A stretch of DNA of 64,000 nucleotides, from assembly GCA_023213395.1 (NCBI GenBank), contig CM041465.1, forward strand, positions 240,753,741 to 240,817,740, read 5' to 3'. Shown one piece after another: positions 21,336-33,860 of this stretch; positions within the stretch are counted from its first letter, which is position 1; each line of letters opens with the position of its first letter. Made by a program: the position numbers and the translations under genes. The notes beneath the pieces are model-generated. The model saw only the letters and a list, made by a program, of their open reading frames with translations, ran no database searches and was not told where the DNA came from. This stretch comes from Cycas panzhihuaensis (taxonomy: Eukaryota > Cycadophyta).

Positions 21336-23640
21336 TATTTTATTTCACCAAAACCTAGCCTCTTCATGTGTATTTATATTATGTTAATAAATCGATGCAT
21401 GTTATATGATTTTGTTGATGGTGGTTGTTGTATGTTGATTATATTGAATGGATTGGGCCTTGTTTTGTTGAAATGATGTGTGATTTTTTATTGATAAAAT
21501 GTAATGAATGATGATAAAGTTAGTATTCCCATTATTTTGCTGATGACATAAACTATAGTAACAAGTTTTCTTTATGATAAACTTAACCTCACGCTTCTTT
21601 CAAAGTTCATTATTTTTGCTTTCTTTTTAACATTTCACCTATGTTTTCATAACTTATCACTTTTTGGGCCTATAGTTAATGCATTCCAACCTATTCTAGG
21701 CTTGTTGGCTCTTTGTTAAACTTATTTTTATGATTGAAAACCCATTAAATATTAATTTTTTATCAAATTTTCACTTTACTAAAATTATGTTTTTCACCCT
21801 ATCAAAAATGTGATCGATCGTGTTTTTAGAATAAAATCGCATTTTTAGAAGGTGAAAAATGTGACCGATCATATTTTTCATTATCATGCAATGCAAATTT
21901 AGGTCAACATGCCAAAATTTTACATGCCACCATCTAGATTCAATGGGATTTAGTTCTTTTCATGCCCAAAAATATTAAGAGATGGATTGTTGATTGGAAT
22001 TGAGAGAGAAGAAGTGATTTTTTCTCGATTATTATGAGATTTTGTGAAGTTTTTAGAGATTTCTTGAGGACTACTACTGTGGCTTTGAAGACTTTATTTT
22101 CTGAAGTCTATTAGGTGAAATCTCGAAGAAGTTTTATTATTGTGTTACTACTACTTGATTGTTGATGGGCTGAGCTTCTATTTTCTTAGATCTTCTTCAA
22201 TTTCTTTTGCTTCAAACTTCTCTTGATTTAGTAAGATGTTTTCTATTGAGTTTTATACTTATTTCATGGTGTTTTGAAGGTAATTTTCACTTAGAATTGT
22301 TTCTTTTTATTATCTAATTGTTGTTGTACTTTCATTTAGACTTTTTCTACTAAAATATATGTTAAAAGGTCTGCCCTTTATGGGGTTCCTTAAGGATAGA
22401 CTAGGGTGGGACATGGTCATCTCTCCACCATATATCTAGCTACTCCTTACTACTCCCTCATAGTAGTTTATATTTTAGTCAGATTGTTGTTCCCTTTTAG
22501 CATTGTTTGGCTCTAGTTTGGCCTCTTTAGATTGTTAATGATTCCTTATTTGTCCTTGCTTTAAAGGAAAGTGTGTAGGAAAGTTAGTCAAGTGAAAAAC
22601 AACTGTCATCCTAAGGTACTCTTTACAATAGGAAAGGAATATTTGTCTTGCATCTATTATTGCATGCACTTTTATTTTCAAGCAAGCTCTTATATCTTGA
22701 AAATTAAAAGTTGATGGTGTTGATTGGTTGGAGTATTTTTTATTTTTAGTTTTACATTGGGTTCAATGATTCTATTTAGAGTTCTTACTACTCCAATCAT
22801 GATAGAACCTTTGGTTTATCTTGCACGGATGATTATTATTTAGATTTATGACTTGTCTATCATCTCATAGGTCTAAAAATTATAAAAAAATAATAACAAT
22901 TTCCTTTAAGAATCTCTTTTGTTTATGCATAATTTCATTACTTTTTAAAAGAATTGGTTGCATGCATCAAAGTTGAAACACATTGGCTAGGTTTGTATAT
23001 TAATCAATATCTTTTAAAAGAAATTTACATAAAATTTCTTGTGGTTACTTTTAGATCTTAACTAGCATCATTCCATTTAAAATGAATCATGCATATTGCA
23101 TATAAGAAAGCTACCTCATAGTTGCATATGCATCTTTTATTTTGAAAATAGAAACAAAAAGGACTTGCATGCATAGTTTCTAGTTCATCTGCTTATGATT
23201 TCATTATTAAAAAAAAAAAAAAAATTGATGTAAAGTTTGATCTTGTAGTTTCTTTGACTCTATTTCTTGCTCTTTCAGCTTTACATCTTTGCAGTCATAT
23301 TAAAACCTAAAACCTAAATAAGACAAACCACCATTTCCATTAGCCTACCATCTCTCATATCTTAGTAAAACTCAAAAGGTTGAAATGGTTGCATGAAAGG
23401 AATCCCTAAGAAAGACATTGAAGATATTATAAGTATGGCTTTGAACTTAGAACTTCTTCATCCAGTCATTTAGGTTGGTGGATTCTATGACCATATTTCA
23501 TATCCACACCTTTCATTGTACTCATTCTTACTTAGGTAGATAACACTACTAGATGAAGACTCCTCTTTAGGAATTAGGCAAAGATGGTCCTTTAGGTCTT
23601 CTTGAGCTTTATATTTTCCTCTTCCCTGGGTCTCAACCAT
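21336..23640 (+). repeat. Element E: LTR and leader
   Basis: AT-rich non-coding region, the inverted counterpart of 14761-20545 of element D without its 3.3-kb insertion. It covers the LTR outer end (TTTCACCAAAACCTAGCC at 21343), the GTGACCGATCATATTTTTC block and the TCATCTCTCCACCAT block near 22416, then the leader up to gag. No clear primer site was found. There is a poly-A run near 23209-23224. Confidence 0.6.
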
Positions 23641-25383
23641 ATTTTGGGTAGCCTTGCTAAGGATCTAACCTAAGAGCCCTATAAAACACCACCATCTTTA
23701 TGGTGACCATATTAGGAAATCATCGTTTATCTTCAAGTAAGGCTACGAAAACAACAACACCTACACCTAGCTGCTTATTAAGACTTCAAGGACTTCTGCC
23801 TAATTCTCAAATGCATCCATTATACTTTGGTCAGGATGTTTCATTATCATATGTTGAATCCTCAAAGTTTCAAGCACATGACGCATATATTTATCCTCAT
23901 GAAGATTTAACTCAACTATATAACATACCGATGGAGAAGGGATATCTAGATCTTTTACGGTATCTTGTTAATCCTTCTTTTGTGGATCCTTCTTTCACAT
24001 AAGGAGAATCACTTTCTACTCAATTACATCTGTCTTTTCCTGAGCTGATCCTTACTAAGATCCCTGCCCCACTATGCATGCCTAGTTATCATGATCCATT
24101 CTACTCAGAGACTCATACTATGTCATCTTTACCACAATATATATAGATTGATCCCTTAGATAAAGATTATGAGTCAATTGAGGTAGACCCTCCACCTCAA
24201 ACTATGTGGTCTCCTTACCCTTCTCATCCTCCTTCACCAAGACCTATTTCACGACCTTATTCTCCGCTTATAGAGGAAGTTGACAATCATAAAATAACTC
24301 ATTTATAACCTCATCAACCTTCTCCTAGGTAGCAGGTTTAGGCTCAATCTTCACATTCTATACCTCTCACTCACAGAGGTGATACTACCACAGTTACTTA
24401 TGCCATTTCTAGATCTATCCACATACCCACTTCTAGTCAAACGGTTATAGCTTCACCTAGTTTCTGGCTAATCCACTCTTATTCCACTAGGATTGCTTCA
24501 TCACATCCTATTACTTCTATCACTCATATACCCCTTCATGTATCACATACCATTGGGTCTCATGGTGTTAGGCCTCACCCACTATCACCTAGGATGTCTA
24601 ATGTGGTTTACTCATCACAACATATTTCTCATACTTAATTGCCACACCTATATGCTTCAGTAGAGTAATGAGGACCTCTAATCCCATTTCCTCTTTATAT
24701 ATTCCTAGGCCTAATCCATAACATAATCCTTTCTATACCTTTAATTCAAGTTTCCCATAAAGCCTTATACCTCAAACCAACTATGTGCTTAACCCTGCAG
24801 TGAAGTTTATTCCTCCTTCTACTCTTCCACTTCATGATATGTCACAATAACAACCCCAATTATAATAGCCTATTCACTCATCTATTCCTCATCTTTCATT
24901 CTTGCCTCAACACCCTACTTCATTTAAGCCAAGGAGGCCCTTTTTAGACTTTATGAAGTCTCCCTTTTTGCACGAGGTTTTGTTGTTACCTATGCCCCTA
25001 TTCCTTCCTAAATTACCTAAATTTTTGAGTGACTCTCTCAAGACCCCACCTCCTATATACAAGTATTTACACTTGCTTCCATGGATTTTATGCCATATGA
25101 TTATGTTATGATACGTCTATTTCCTAAATCACTTCAAGGCAATGCCTTAAAGTGGTTTTATCATCTTCCTCCAGCTTCAATTCTCTCGTTTCAGTAATTA
25201 GTTGACTCCTTTATCAACCATTTTGATGTAGCGCGACCATTTGAGTTAGGCATCAAATCCTTATTACTAATTAAACAAAATAATAATGAAACTTCAAGCG
25301 ATTTTGTCAAGAGATTTTAAGACCAAGTTCATGCTTGCCATTCATATCTTGATCCTAGTTTGTTATTTGATCTATTTACCAAT
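23641..25383 (+). pseudogene. Element E: gypsy gag, first part
   Basis: Opens near 23700 (MVTILGNHRLSSSKATKT) with a Pro/Ser/Tyr-rich N-terminal region up to about 24900. The capsid-like domain follows: RPFLDFMKSP, LPKFLSDS, then in a shifted frame LFPKSL, ALKWFYHLPPASI, LVDSFINHFDVARPFELGIK and DFVKRF. This is the Retrotrans_gag pattern, closely like element C at 42180-42530 (LKWFYRLSAHSIFSL). Many TAG/TAA/TGA codons stand where Gln or Arg is expected. At 25383 it is cut by copia element G and resumes at 33244. Confidence 0.75.
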
Positions 25384-25700
25384 ATTGTTCATAGAGGAGC
25401 AGAGTGGGTTAGGATACCATTGTGATTAATAAATTTTCATATAATAGAAGGTAGTGTTGAAAAACACTTAGGTTGTAATACAACCCTTTAAATAGAATTT
25501 TAGGGAGGTGCCTAAGTGCCTCAATCTGACCTGCATGTTAGCCATTAAAAAATAAAAAATTAATTAAAATAATAAAACATACCTAGATATGTCAATTGAT
25601 GACAACTTAGGGAGGCTTTAGGTGCCCTAGGGAGCCCCAAAGGTGGCTTAGGGGGGCCCTAGGCATACATATCCTTAGGACATTGGGGGTTATCCCAATA
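25384..25700 (-). repeat. 3' LTR of copia element G
   Basis: 317 bp. The minus strand runs from TATTGGGATAACCCCC to CTATGAACAAT and pairs with 32926-33243. The start is fixed by the PPT on its inner side. TA rather than TG at the start is seen in both LTRs. Confidence 0.85.
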
Positions 25701-25712
25701 TTCTCCTCCATA
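25701..25712 (-). other. Polypurine tract of copia element G
   Basis: Minus-strand TATGGAGGAGAA lies directly before the LTR start TATTGGGATAA. Confidence 0.7.
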
Positions 25713-25739
25713 ATCCCCAATATAAGCAATTCCTAAATT

Positions 25740-26460
25740 TTCTCTAAATTTCTGAAACTTGATCTTACCCAATACTTTGTGAAGATGTCCACTGTCTAGT
25801 CCTCTGTACTATAATATTTTAGCTCAATTTATCTTTCTTGTACTAATTCTTGAATGAAATGATGTTCTATCTTAATATGCTTAGTTGTACCATGAAAAAA
25901 TAGATTCTTTATCATTTATATGGTGCTTTGATTGTCACACCAGATTTTAGTTGGCCCTTACTATTTTATTTTGAGATCTTGTAGTAAACAATACAACCAA
26001 ACTATTTCACATTGCCCCTGAAACTGCTGTTTTATATTCTACCCCTGTTGTTGATAAGGAAATTGTATTTTGTTTCTTTGAGCTCCACACTATAGCTGTT
26101 GAACCCATATTAAAGGTGTAACATGATGTAGATTTCTTGTCATCTATATCACTAGCCTAATATAAATCAATATGCCCTATCAATCTAAAGTTTGATGTAG
26201 ACCTATAATATAGCCCAAAATCTGTCATGCCTTTAAGATATCATAGGATTCTTTTTGCTTCGTACCAATGAGAAGTCTTTGGATCATGCATAAATTAGGA
26301 TACCACACTAACCACATGTATGATATCATGTCATGTAGAAGTCAAGTAAATTAATCTACCAATTAGTTGCCTGTATAGTGTCGGATCTAGAGGGGCAGGA
26401 TCATCATGCTTTGAAAGTTTTATTCCAACTTTAGTAGGAATAGCTAAAGGCTTACATTCG
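25740..26460 (-). pseudogene. Element G: copia RNase H and connection
   Basis: Minus-strand translation shows SECKPLAIPT, YRQLIGRLIYLT and AKRIL.YLKGM..FGLYY, the conserved start of copia RNase H. DDKKSTSCYTFNMGS follows (usually DRRSTSGYVF.LG), then SKKQNTISLSTTGVEYKT (SKKQ..VALSS.EAEY). The first catalytic region (usually TDSDWAG) is degraded. Several stops interrupt it. It directly follows the RT at 26462. Confidence 0.75.
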
Positions 26461-26461
26461 C

Positions 26462-27240
26462 TCATCTTAAACTTTTAAAGTAAGTCCAAGATATATTTTC
26501 TTTGGGAGATAAGAATGCACCATCATCTTGCCATACTTCTATTCTAAGGAAGTAATACATTAGACCCAAGTCAGTCATTTCAAATTCTCTACACATATCT
26601 TCCTTGAATTGATGTGAGAGTTGTGGATCATTTCCTATATAAACAAGATCATCAACATATAATCCCATAGTTAGGATCAGTTTTCCTTTGATCTTAGTAT
26701 ATAGATTTGGCTCTAATTGAGATCTTTTGAAGCCTTGATCTCTAAAATATTTGCCAATATGGGAATACCATGCCCTAGGTGGTTGTTTAAGTCTATAAAG
26801 TGCTTTCTTAAGTTTGTACACTTTGTTTTCTTCCCCCCTAACTTCAAAATTGAGGGGTTGAGAGACATAGATGTCTTCTTCGATGTAGCCATTTAGAAAA
26901 TCACTTTGATGTCTATTTGGTGAACGTCCCATTTTATTTGAGTAGCCAAATTGATAATCATCCAAACTATTTCCATTCTAGTAACTGGAGCAAAAGTCTC
27001 ATTATAATTAATGCCTTTCTTTTGAGAGTATCCTTTTGCAATAAGATGAGCTTTGTGCTTGTCAATAGAGCTATCGAGTCTAAATTTTATTTTGTATATC
27101 CATTCAGTTCTAATAGGCTTTTTGTTGGGAGGAAGATCAACCAATTTCCAAGTGTCATTTTTTACAATGGAGTTATATTCTTCCTCCATTGCTTTTCTCC
27201 ATGTAGCATCTAAATTAGACTCATTAAAGGTTTAAGGCTC
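26462..27240 (-). pseudogene. Element G: copia reverse transcriptase
   Basis: Two overlapping open stretches, 27189-26893 and 26965-26462, joined by a frameshift near 26930. Visible motifs are WIYKIKFRLDSSIDKHKA, AKGYSQKKGINYNETFAPV, DVHQIDIKVIF / FLNGYIEEDIYVSQP, YKLKKALYRLKQPPRAWY, and LYVDDLVYIGND with the catalytic YVDD intact, then DLG.MYYFLRIEV. It copies element RNA into cDNA. Apart from the frameshift this is the best kept pol domain in the window. Confidence 0.88.
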
Positions 27241-28860
27241 ATGTGTTTCCATAACATGAGATATAAGGGTAAAGTTTACCCTATGAGATCGAGTTGATCT
27301 TCTATTATAATCATGATCCAACATGTTATCCATGGTATGATATCTTTGAGTCCATTTAGGAATTGTTCGTGGTGGAGGTTGAGAGGCTTCCTCCTCAAGA
27401 AACGTTTGTGGTGGAGGTTGAAAAGAAGTTCCCTCCCCACTTTCAACATCAATGGTCCTTCTTTGGAGTTGCCAAGGTGGCATATATATGGACCTAGAAA
27501 TGGAATCATGATTTATTATCACATTCTTTTCTTTTTCTTGATGATGATCAATATAATGGGAATCTGTTTCTCAAAAGACGATATCTCTACTTATGATAAC
27601 CTTTCTTGCTTTTGGATCATAAAGTTTATATGATCTTGATATATCACTATAGCTAATGAAAATATATTTGGTACTATGATCATCCAATTTAGTCCTTTTC
27701 TATTTAGGAATATGAGTATATGCCATGCAACAAAAAACTCTTAAGTGATAGATACTTGGTTTGTATCATGTCCATGCTTCTTCGGGAGTCTTCAATCAAA
27801 GTGCTTTAGTGGTACTTTTGTTGATCAAATATGTTGTAGTATATACTGATTTTGCCCAAAATTGATTTCCCAATCTTTAATCTTTTAGAATGTACCTTAC
27901 CATTTTAACTATGGTGTGATTCTTTATTTCTGCTACACCATTTTATTGAGGGGCATAAGGATTGGTTAACTAATACCTGATTCTATGGTGAATACAATAA
28001 GCATTGAATTGATTTGAAATTAATTCTCCCCTATTGTCTAATCTTAGGAAGAGTATCTTATGTCTAGTTTGTCTCTCCACATAGGTTTTGAAGTCAACAA
28101 AATGTTGAAATGCATCATATTTAAATTTCATGAAGAAAACCCATGTTTTCCTTGTATAGTCATCTATGAAAGTAATAAAGTATTTTGCTCCTCCTAGAGA
28201 TGGAGTTTCCATGGGACCACAAATATCAATATATACCAATTGAAGAGGATCTTGTGCTCTATAAGTAAAATCTTGAAAACTTTCTCTATGTTGTTTTCTA
28301 AGTAGACATTCGTCATAGACATTTTTCTCCACTTTAATGTGGGGTAACCCATCAACCATGCTCATCCTTTTCATAAGTGCCAAACTATTGTAATTTAAAT
28401 GCCTAAATCTTTTATGCCACATCATACTATCAATCTTGATGGTTGTTTTCAAAGCATAGGAATTAGATGGAGGGATAATAAGTCTAAATAGATTATTTTT
28501 TGTCATTTTTCCTCTGGTAACAATTACTCTATTTTGTCTCTTATCTTTGATAATACACTCACCATTATCAAATATGACTCTATAATCCTAACCCATCATC
28601 TATCCCATTGATAATAGATTCTTTCTTAAGGCTGGAACATATAGAACATCTTCAATGTATTTGGTTTCTTCTAAATTAGTTTGGAGAGCTACATTTTCTT
28701 TGCCAATAGATCCATGTGTCATATCATCTCCAAACATAATAGAGTCTATTTTGGTTGTATCAATTATTCGAAACTAGCCTCTTTTATGAGTCATGTGAGT
28801 TGAGCATCTTGAGTCAATATACCAACTACTATCTTTATCTTCATTGGCTAGAAAGCAGGA
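27241..28860 (-). pseudogene. Element G: copia protease, GAG-pre-integrase and integrase
   Basis: Protease: DSRCSTHMTH near 28790, where active copia elements have DSGCSNHM; the Gly of D-S/T-G is replaced. The GAG-pre-integrase zinc finger (28506-28260) has HKRFRHLNY and ECLLRKQHRESF, with one of the two Cys lost. The integrase core has IDICGPMETPSLGGAKYFIT (first Asp), FLRLDNRGE (second Asp) and NGVAEI (third acidic residue, near 27935). The C-terminal part to 27241 holds KYIFISYSD and a long Pro/Gln-rich linker with RSHRVN before the RT. Stops at about 27950, 27850 and 27245 break it. Confidence 0.82.
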
Positions 28861-28999
28861 TAAGAATAGTTGATTTTCTCTATTTTGCATAATAGTGTTA
28901 GCACTTTCTTTGTTAGGTGGTCCATTTTTAGCAAAGCACCTATCTTCCATATGACTAGGGCAATTGTAAAAGATGCAATATGATGAATCTCTTCTCCCA

Positions 29000-29995
29000 T
29001 AACTGAGACTTCTACTTTGAGGCTAAGATCTATCAATATGAGATGGCCTTCCTCTTTCTTAATGAGGAGGTGGATAATCCCTTTATCTATAATTTAAAGG
29101 ATGAAGATTTTCCCTTTGTAGTGGTATGTCCCTTTGGAAATTGGGACAACATTGATGGGGCCCTTGTTGTCTTTCTTCACTTAGATATCTGGTTTGTCTT
29201 GAATCTCTTTGATTAGCTCCTTATCTTTAGTGAGGAGCTTAATATGTTGGCTACCTTTGTTAGTATGGCATATGTATAGGATTTCTACTCTTTTCTTTTG
29301 GAGACTAATCCCTAGATTTAGAAGTGCTTGCTTGAGCATGTGGGTGTATCCTTGCCTTAGTGTTAAAAGCATATTTAAGTGATTCATTAGATGCCTTCTT
29401 CTCTTCGACAACCATTAACATAGCACTCAATTATTCCATTTTGAGGGTGCTTAAGCCTTTGGAGACTTCAATGCTAATTGCAACCATTTAAAAGCTTGGT
29501 ACAACACTGACACATCATAAAATCCTTTCAACAACTCTTTATTCAGATAAGGTCTTTCCAAGAGATGGCATATGATTAACTAAGTCTTGTACCTTTGTTA
29601 TAAAGTTGGTAACTAATTCATTTGAATTTATCCTTAGGTTTTCAAATTTACTCCTAAGGATTTGAAGCTTTGATGAAGCCACTTCTTCATAAATCAATTG
29701 TAAAGTATCCCATACTTGCTTTGATGTGGTTGCTTCACGCACTCTTAGAAAGATTTTATCATCAATGGCACAAAATAATAATGCCAGAGCTTCATTGTCT
29801 TTCTTAACCATTTCTTTGAATATCCTCTTTTGTTCATTTATGGTTTAGTCACCTGGATTTATATAAACTATCTGAACTATGTCCTATAATTCTTTTAACA
29901 TGAGGATAGATTTCATTTTTCTACTCCAAATTTAAAAATTTATCCCATTGAAAACTAGAATAGTCATATTTCCTATATTTGTTGCTATATTACTC
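29000..29995 (-). pseudogene. Element G: UBN2 gag and zinc knuckle
   Basis: Starts near 29980 with VFNGINF.IWSRKMKSIL (the F.G.NY..W...M...L pattern). The open UBN2 core is at 29811-29539: ALALLFCAIDDKIFLRVREA, then SKQVWDTLQLIYE and LRSKFENLRI. A basic region follows. The segment near 28980-28900, with NCPSHMEDRCFAK, is a damaged CCHC zinc knuckle. Stops separate the parts. Role: particle shell and RNA binding. Confidence 0.75.
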
Positions 29996-29999
29996 AACT

Positions 30000-32912
30000 T
30001 GGATTATGATAGTAATCCTTTAGTAAATAAAATATGTTTATCCCACCAAGATTTGGGTTAAATGAATAAAAAGTTTTTTTAAGTTTAGCCCAAGGTTTTA
30101 TCTAAAGTTTTAAATAAGTGAACTAGTACCTATTAAGGCTACTAGGATCTAAGTTTAAGTTTCTTCTACGGTAACCTTTGATTGCTATTCTGTCTAGTGG
30201 CACCTACCCACAGATGGTAAAATAGGGACCCAATATACTAGTATATGATCTCTAGTCTTTATATACCTTAGTACATGGGATGCTAATAAGGCTTTTACAC
30301 CCCCCTGAATTATTGACCCACCTATACCAGACTTATGCCTAGCGACAGATCTAGCGATGAAGGTTCTCGAACTAAGGCACTCACCCTCTCCAAGTCTTGC
30401 CTTGGTCTCTAAACACCACAAATAGAATAGGTTTTTCACCTCAGCCTGCCACTGAATACACCCGATAGCCAAAGGCTTTCCTCATCCAATATGAGTAGGC
30501 TAAGTGGCATATACGGGGTGGTAACTTCAAGGGTCCTAACCATTCCCCTTATAAGGTAAGGAAAAAAGGAAGTTTAATTCAAGTAATTATTTGATTTAAT
30601 GTGAGAAAAACTTATTATAGATGGTCTTTCTTATAAATAATATTCCTTTTAGAATTAAAATAAAACTTGAAAATGAAGATTAAAATTAAATTTCTTTCAA
30701 TACTTAAATATCAAGTTGAAAAATATAGTAAGATATATCTTTTTCAGTAAAATAATACTTTCAATTTCAAAACAAAATTCTCCCTTTAAAAGTATAAATG
30801 ATTAATCTCACAATAAGAAAACTATGAACAAATTTAAATCTATATTCATACCTTTAAACTAATCAAATGCTTTTTTCAAAAGAGAATGATTATTTAATGT
30901 TTAAAGAAGTCTATATGTACTTTCCTTTCAAAATAAAGATGTATATCTATGATTTCCCTATTTATGTAATTTGAAAATAAAAAAATACTCTCCCCCTTTG
31001 AAGTATTAGATTCCTTTGTAAAAAATAAGAACTTTTTCCTTTTAAAAAATTTGAAATAAAGATGAAAAAAAAGAATTCTAAATGAAAGCCAAGTGAGCTT
31101 TTTTAATCAAGTTTTATAAGCAAGTTATGTTGAGAATGGAGGGGGGTAATTATTCTTTAATAATCATAAATAAGTATAAATAATCTCTTGATAGGGCACA
31201 AAAGGACTTTAAATAAGTTTTAGATTTGATAAAAGTGAAAAATGTGACAAGAAATACCTATTTAATGAATTGAATGAAAAAAATTGGCTCCTTTTGCTCT
31301 AGAGGCCTAAAAGTAAGCTAAATGAGTTGTAAAATAGCTTAAAAACTCAATAAATACTAATAAATATTGTTAATGATTAGTATTATATAAATATCAAGTG
31401 AAATATATTTAGAATTACAAAGATATTTTGCTCAAAAGTTTTAAAAAAGGTCTAACTAGGACTTAAATGAAACCTCAACTTTAAGAGATTTAAAAGTCTA
31501 CAACAAAACCTTAAAATTTAGAAATAAATATGTCAATTCGAAGAGAAATGAGTCATCTTCTCAACAAAATTGATAGATCTAAAATCTGATATGAATTAGA
31601 AAAGTTACGTCAAAAAAGGTGAAAGGTACTTTTTATGTTAATAACTCAAAAAATCTTAAAAAAAAAAAGATTGACTTTAACTGATTAAAATCAAGTCAAA
31701 TCAGCTTCAAAGGTAGCAAATAACTAGTCAAAATTATAGCCCATAAAATTTTGGACTCAACAAAACTGGTTTTGTTAGAAATTGAGACCCCCAGTGAAAA
31801 GATATTACGGAAATGAGCCAAGTACCCTATGTATTAAGGGAAAATTTAAAAAAGAAAAAAGAAAAAATTTATAAAAGTTGAGTTAGCCCCTTTAAATAAA
31901 TAAGCTATGGGTTACATGGCCTGATGTGATTGGAGGTTAGCACCTTGAGAGGGCTTAAGCTTTAATATATAGATTTCAATCGATATGAAATGTATTTAAA
32001 TTTTATAAATTTAATAACAATATGTTATATTATATTAATTGATTAAAACTAAAAAAATACACTGAAACATGAACGACAACCTGCGCCATCTCCTAGAGAT
32101 GAACCTAAGCCTAAAATTGATCAAATTGATCAAGTAGAACCATAGATGAAGACTCAGGCAAAGGCACCATAGATTGATATGCAGATCAGGCTAAAAATAT
32201 TTAAAAATATAATGAAAAATATATGTATATTGTGAAAAAACATGGACGGTGGCCAACTAGAGAGTATAACGACAAAACTAAAATGAAAATTACTTGTTAA
32301 AAATTAGATTTGGGCTGTAGTAGCACATAGGGGGTGCCTGAGTAGGTAGACTCTGAAAGTGTAAAAAACTTTTAAAAGAATTTAAAAAAATTGTGAAAAA
32401 TAGTATAAAAATATTGAAAACTTAAGAAACTAGAACCAAGGTTGGATCTCACCAATGGAGAGATGGTTTGTCATAAAATTTTAGAGGGAGGTAGATATCT
32501 AGGATGACTAGTTGCTGGTAAATTTTTATTTAAACTGAGCTTTGTATAGGGAAAATGAAGTAGAATAAAAAAGTACCCAAAAATAAAGAACTAAGGTTTA
32601 GTGAGTGATATCTCTCAAACTAGGCAATCAAATTGCAAACGGTCTTTTCCACAAGCTAGAAGACTTAGTGCTAATCGAAATAAATGGTTATATAGAAGGG
32701 TTTCATTTGAAGATAGAAAAACTAGAATCGATCAAACACAAGATAGCCACAGGTAAAAATGCACGAAGAATATAAACGTAAAAAATTAATAATAAACTTC
32801 AGTCTATAAAGTTTAAACTTTAGTATATTAAAAAATATTACTACACATACCAATATTCGATGGAAAATGAGTCATGAATTCACTCGATATATATACCCAC
32901 TTCCAACTATAA
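30000..32912 (-). other. Element G: long leader between primer site and gag
   Basis: About 2.9 kb, much longer than a usual copia leader. It is AT-rich and mostly featureless from 30560 to 32912. A GC-richer island at 30194-30560 holds a minus-strand stop-free stretch of 92 codons (MAIGCIQWQAEVKNLF...), with no domain that I recognise. An old insertion inside the leader is possible, but no borders could be seen. Confidence 0.45.
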
Positions 32913-32924
32913 GCTCTAATACCA
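32913..32924 (-). other. Primer binding site of copia element G
   Basis: Minus-strand TGGTATTAGAGC lies one base or two after the 5' LTR. It differs by one transition from TGGTATCAGAGC, the initiator tRNA-Met complement. Confidence 0.85.
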
Positions 32925-32925
32925 A

Positions 32926-33243
32926 ATGTTATTTGTAAAGGAGTGGAGTGGGTTAGGATACCATTGTGATTAACAAATTTCCATATAATAGAAGGTGGTG
33001 TTGAAAAATAGCTAGGTTGTAATACAACCCTTTTAATTGAATTTTGGGGAGGCACCTAAGCACCTCAACCTGACCTATATGTTAGCCATCAAAAAATAAA
33101 AAATAAATTAAAATAATAAAACATAATTGGATATGTCAACTGATGATGGCTTAAGGAGGCTCTAGGTGCCCTAGGGTGCCCCAAAGGTGGCTTTAGGGTC
33201 CCTAAGCACACATATCCTTAGGACATTGGGGGTTATCCCAATA
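32926..33243 (-). repeat. 5' LTR of copia element G
   Basis: 318 bp, the pair of 25384-25700. The minus-strand start is TATTGGGATAACCCCC and the end ACAAATAACAT before the primer site. Substitutions between the pair are scattered and mainly transitions. Confidence 0.85.
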
Positions 33244-33249
33244 ACCAAT

Positions 33250-33860
33250 GCATTATGGCCCTATGTACATTTGGAAGTTCTAAAACTTGGTCCTCAAATG
33301 CATGAGGAAGCAGTTAATTATTATTTGTCTTTAGAGACATTTGAAATATAAGTAGGTATTAAGAAGGTTGGGAAACTCATGCCTTCTAAAGATCCAATTC
33401 ATCCTACGAAGGCTACCCATCCTAAGCCTACATATGATTACCTTACTTCTTCAATTAGATCACTCAAGCATATGATCAATACTAAGTTATATGTTAATGG
33501 TCCATCTCTTACTCAATCCTCTCAAGAGACTAAAGTAATTCACTTGACCAAGGGGAGGAAGAAACAAGCCCCTCCCCCACTTTCTTCTTCATCTAAAAAG
33601 ATAAAATAGTGCTCCTATCATCAAACTAATGTACATGATAAGAGTGAGTGTCAAACTATTCAAAATACAGTCCATAATACAAACACTCAAGTAAATTTTT
33701 CTTCCAAATCACTGCAAGACTAAATGATCCATAAAGATCCATTGCCTCAACATAGTGAGAAAACTAGTAAAGAAGATAAAGGCAAGAGGAAGTAGAACCT
33801 TCAAGCTCTAATTCATCTAAAAAGACTATCACTCCCATAAATGTTCAAACAAGAAGAAAC
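33250..33860 (+). pseudogene. Element E: gag, C-terminal part with zinc knuckle
   Basis: Continues gag after the copia insertion: ALWPYVHLEVLKLGPQMHEE, then MPSKDPIHPTKATHPKP and a basic linker (33379-33609). The zinc-knuckle-like C-x2-H-x4-H-x4-C follows (CSYHQTNVHDKSEC, 33611-33652). All four metal ligands are kept. Element C has the same spacing (CSIHKECFHDDSHC), so this C-H-H-C form is a family trait and not decay. Confidence 0.7.

Larger units (their letters stand above)
25384..33243 (-). mobile_element. Element G: copia LTR retrotransposon, decayed, nearly complete
   Basis: A 7.86-kb Ty1/copia element on the minus strand with 317-bp and 318-bp LTRs. ACCAAT directly flanks both ends (25378-25383 and 33244-33249), and it splits the gag of element E. 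Order on the minus strand: LTR, tRNA-Met-type primer site, long leader, UBN2 gag, protease, integrase, RT, RNase H, PPT, LTR. This is the copia order, with integrase before RT. The lineage looks Tork-like from the GAG-pre-integrase and integrase segments, but this is a guess by eye. All ORFs carry stops or shifts. Confidence 0.88.

Noticed and set aside
25378-33249. TG...CA borders for copia element G (25386-33240)
   Set aside because: These give no target-site duplication. The borders 25384 and 33243 are supported by ACCAAT on both sides and by the adjacent PPT.
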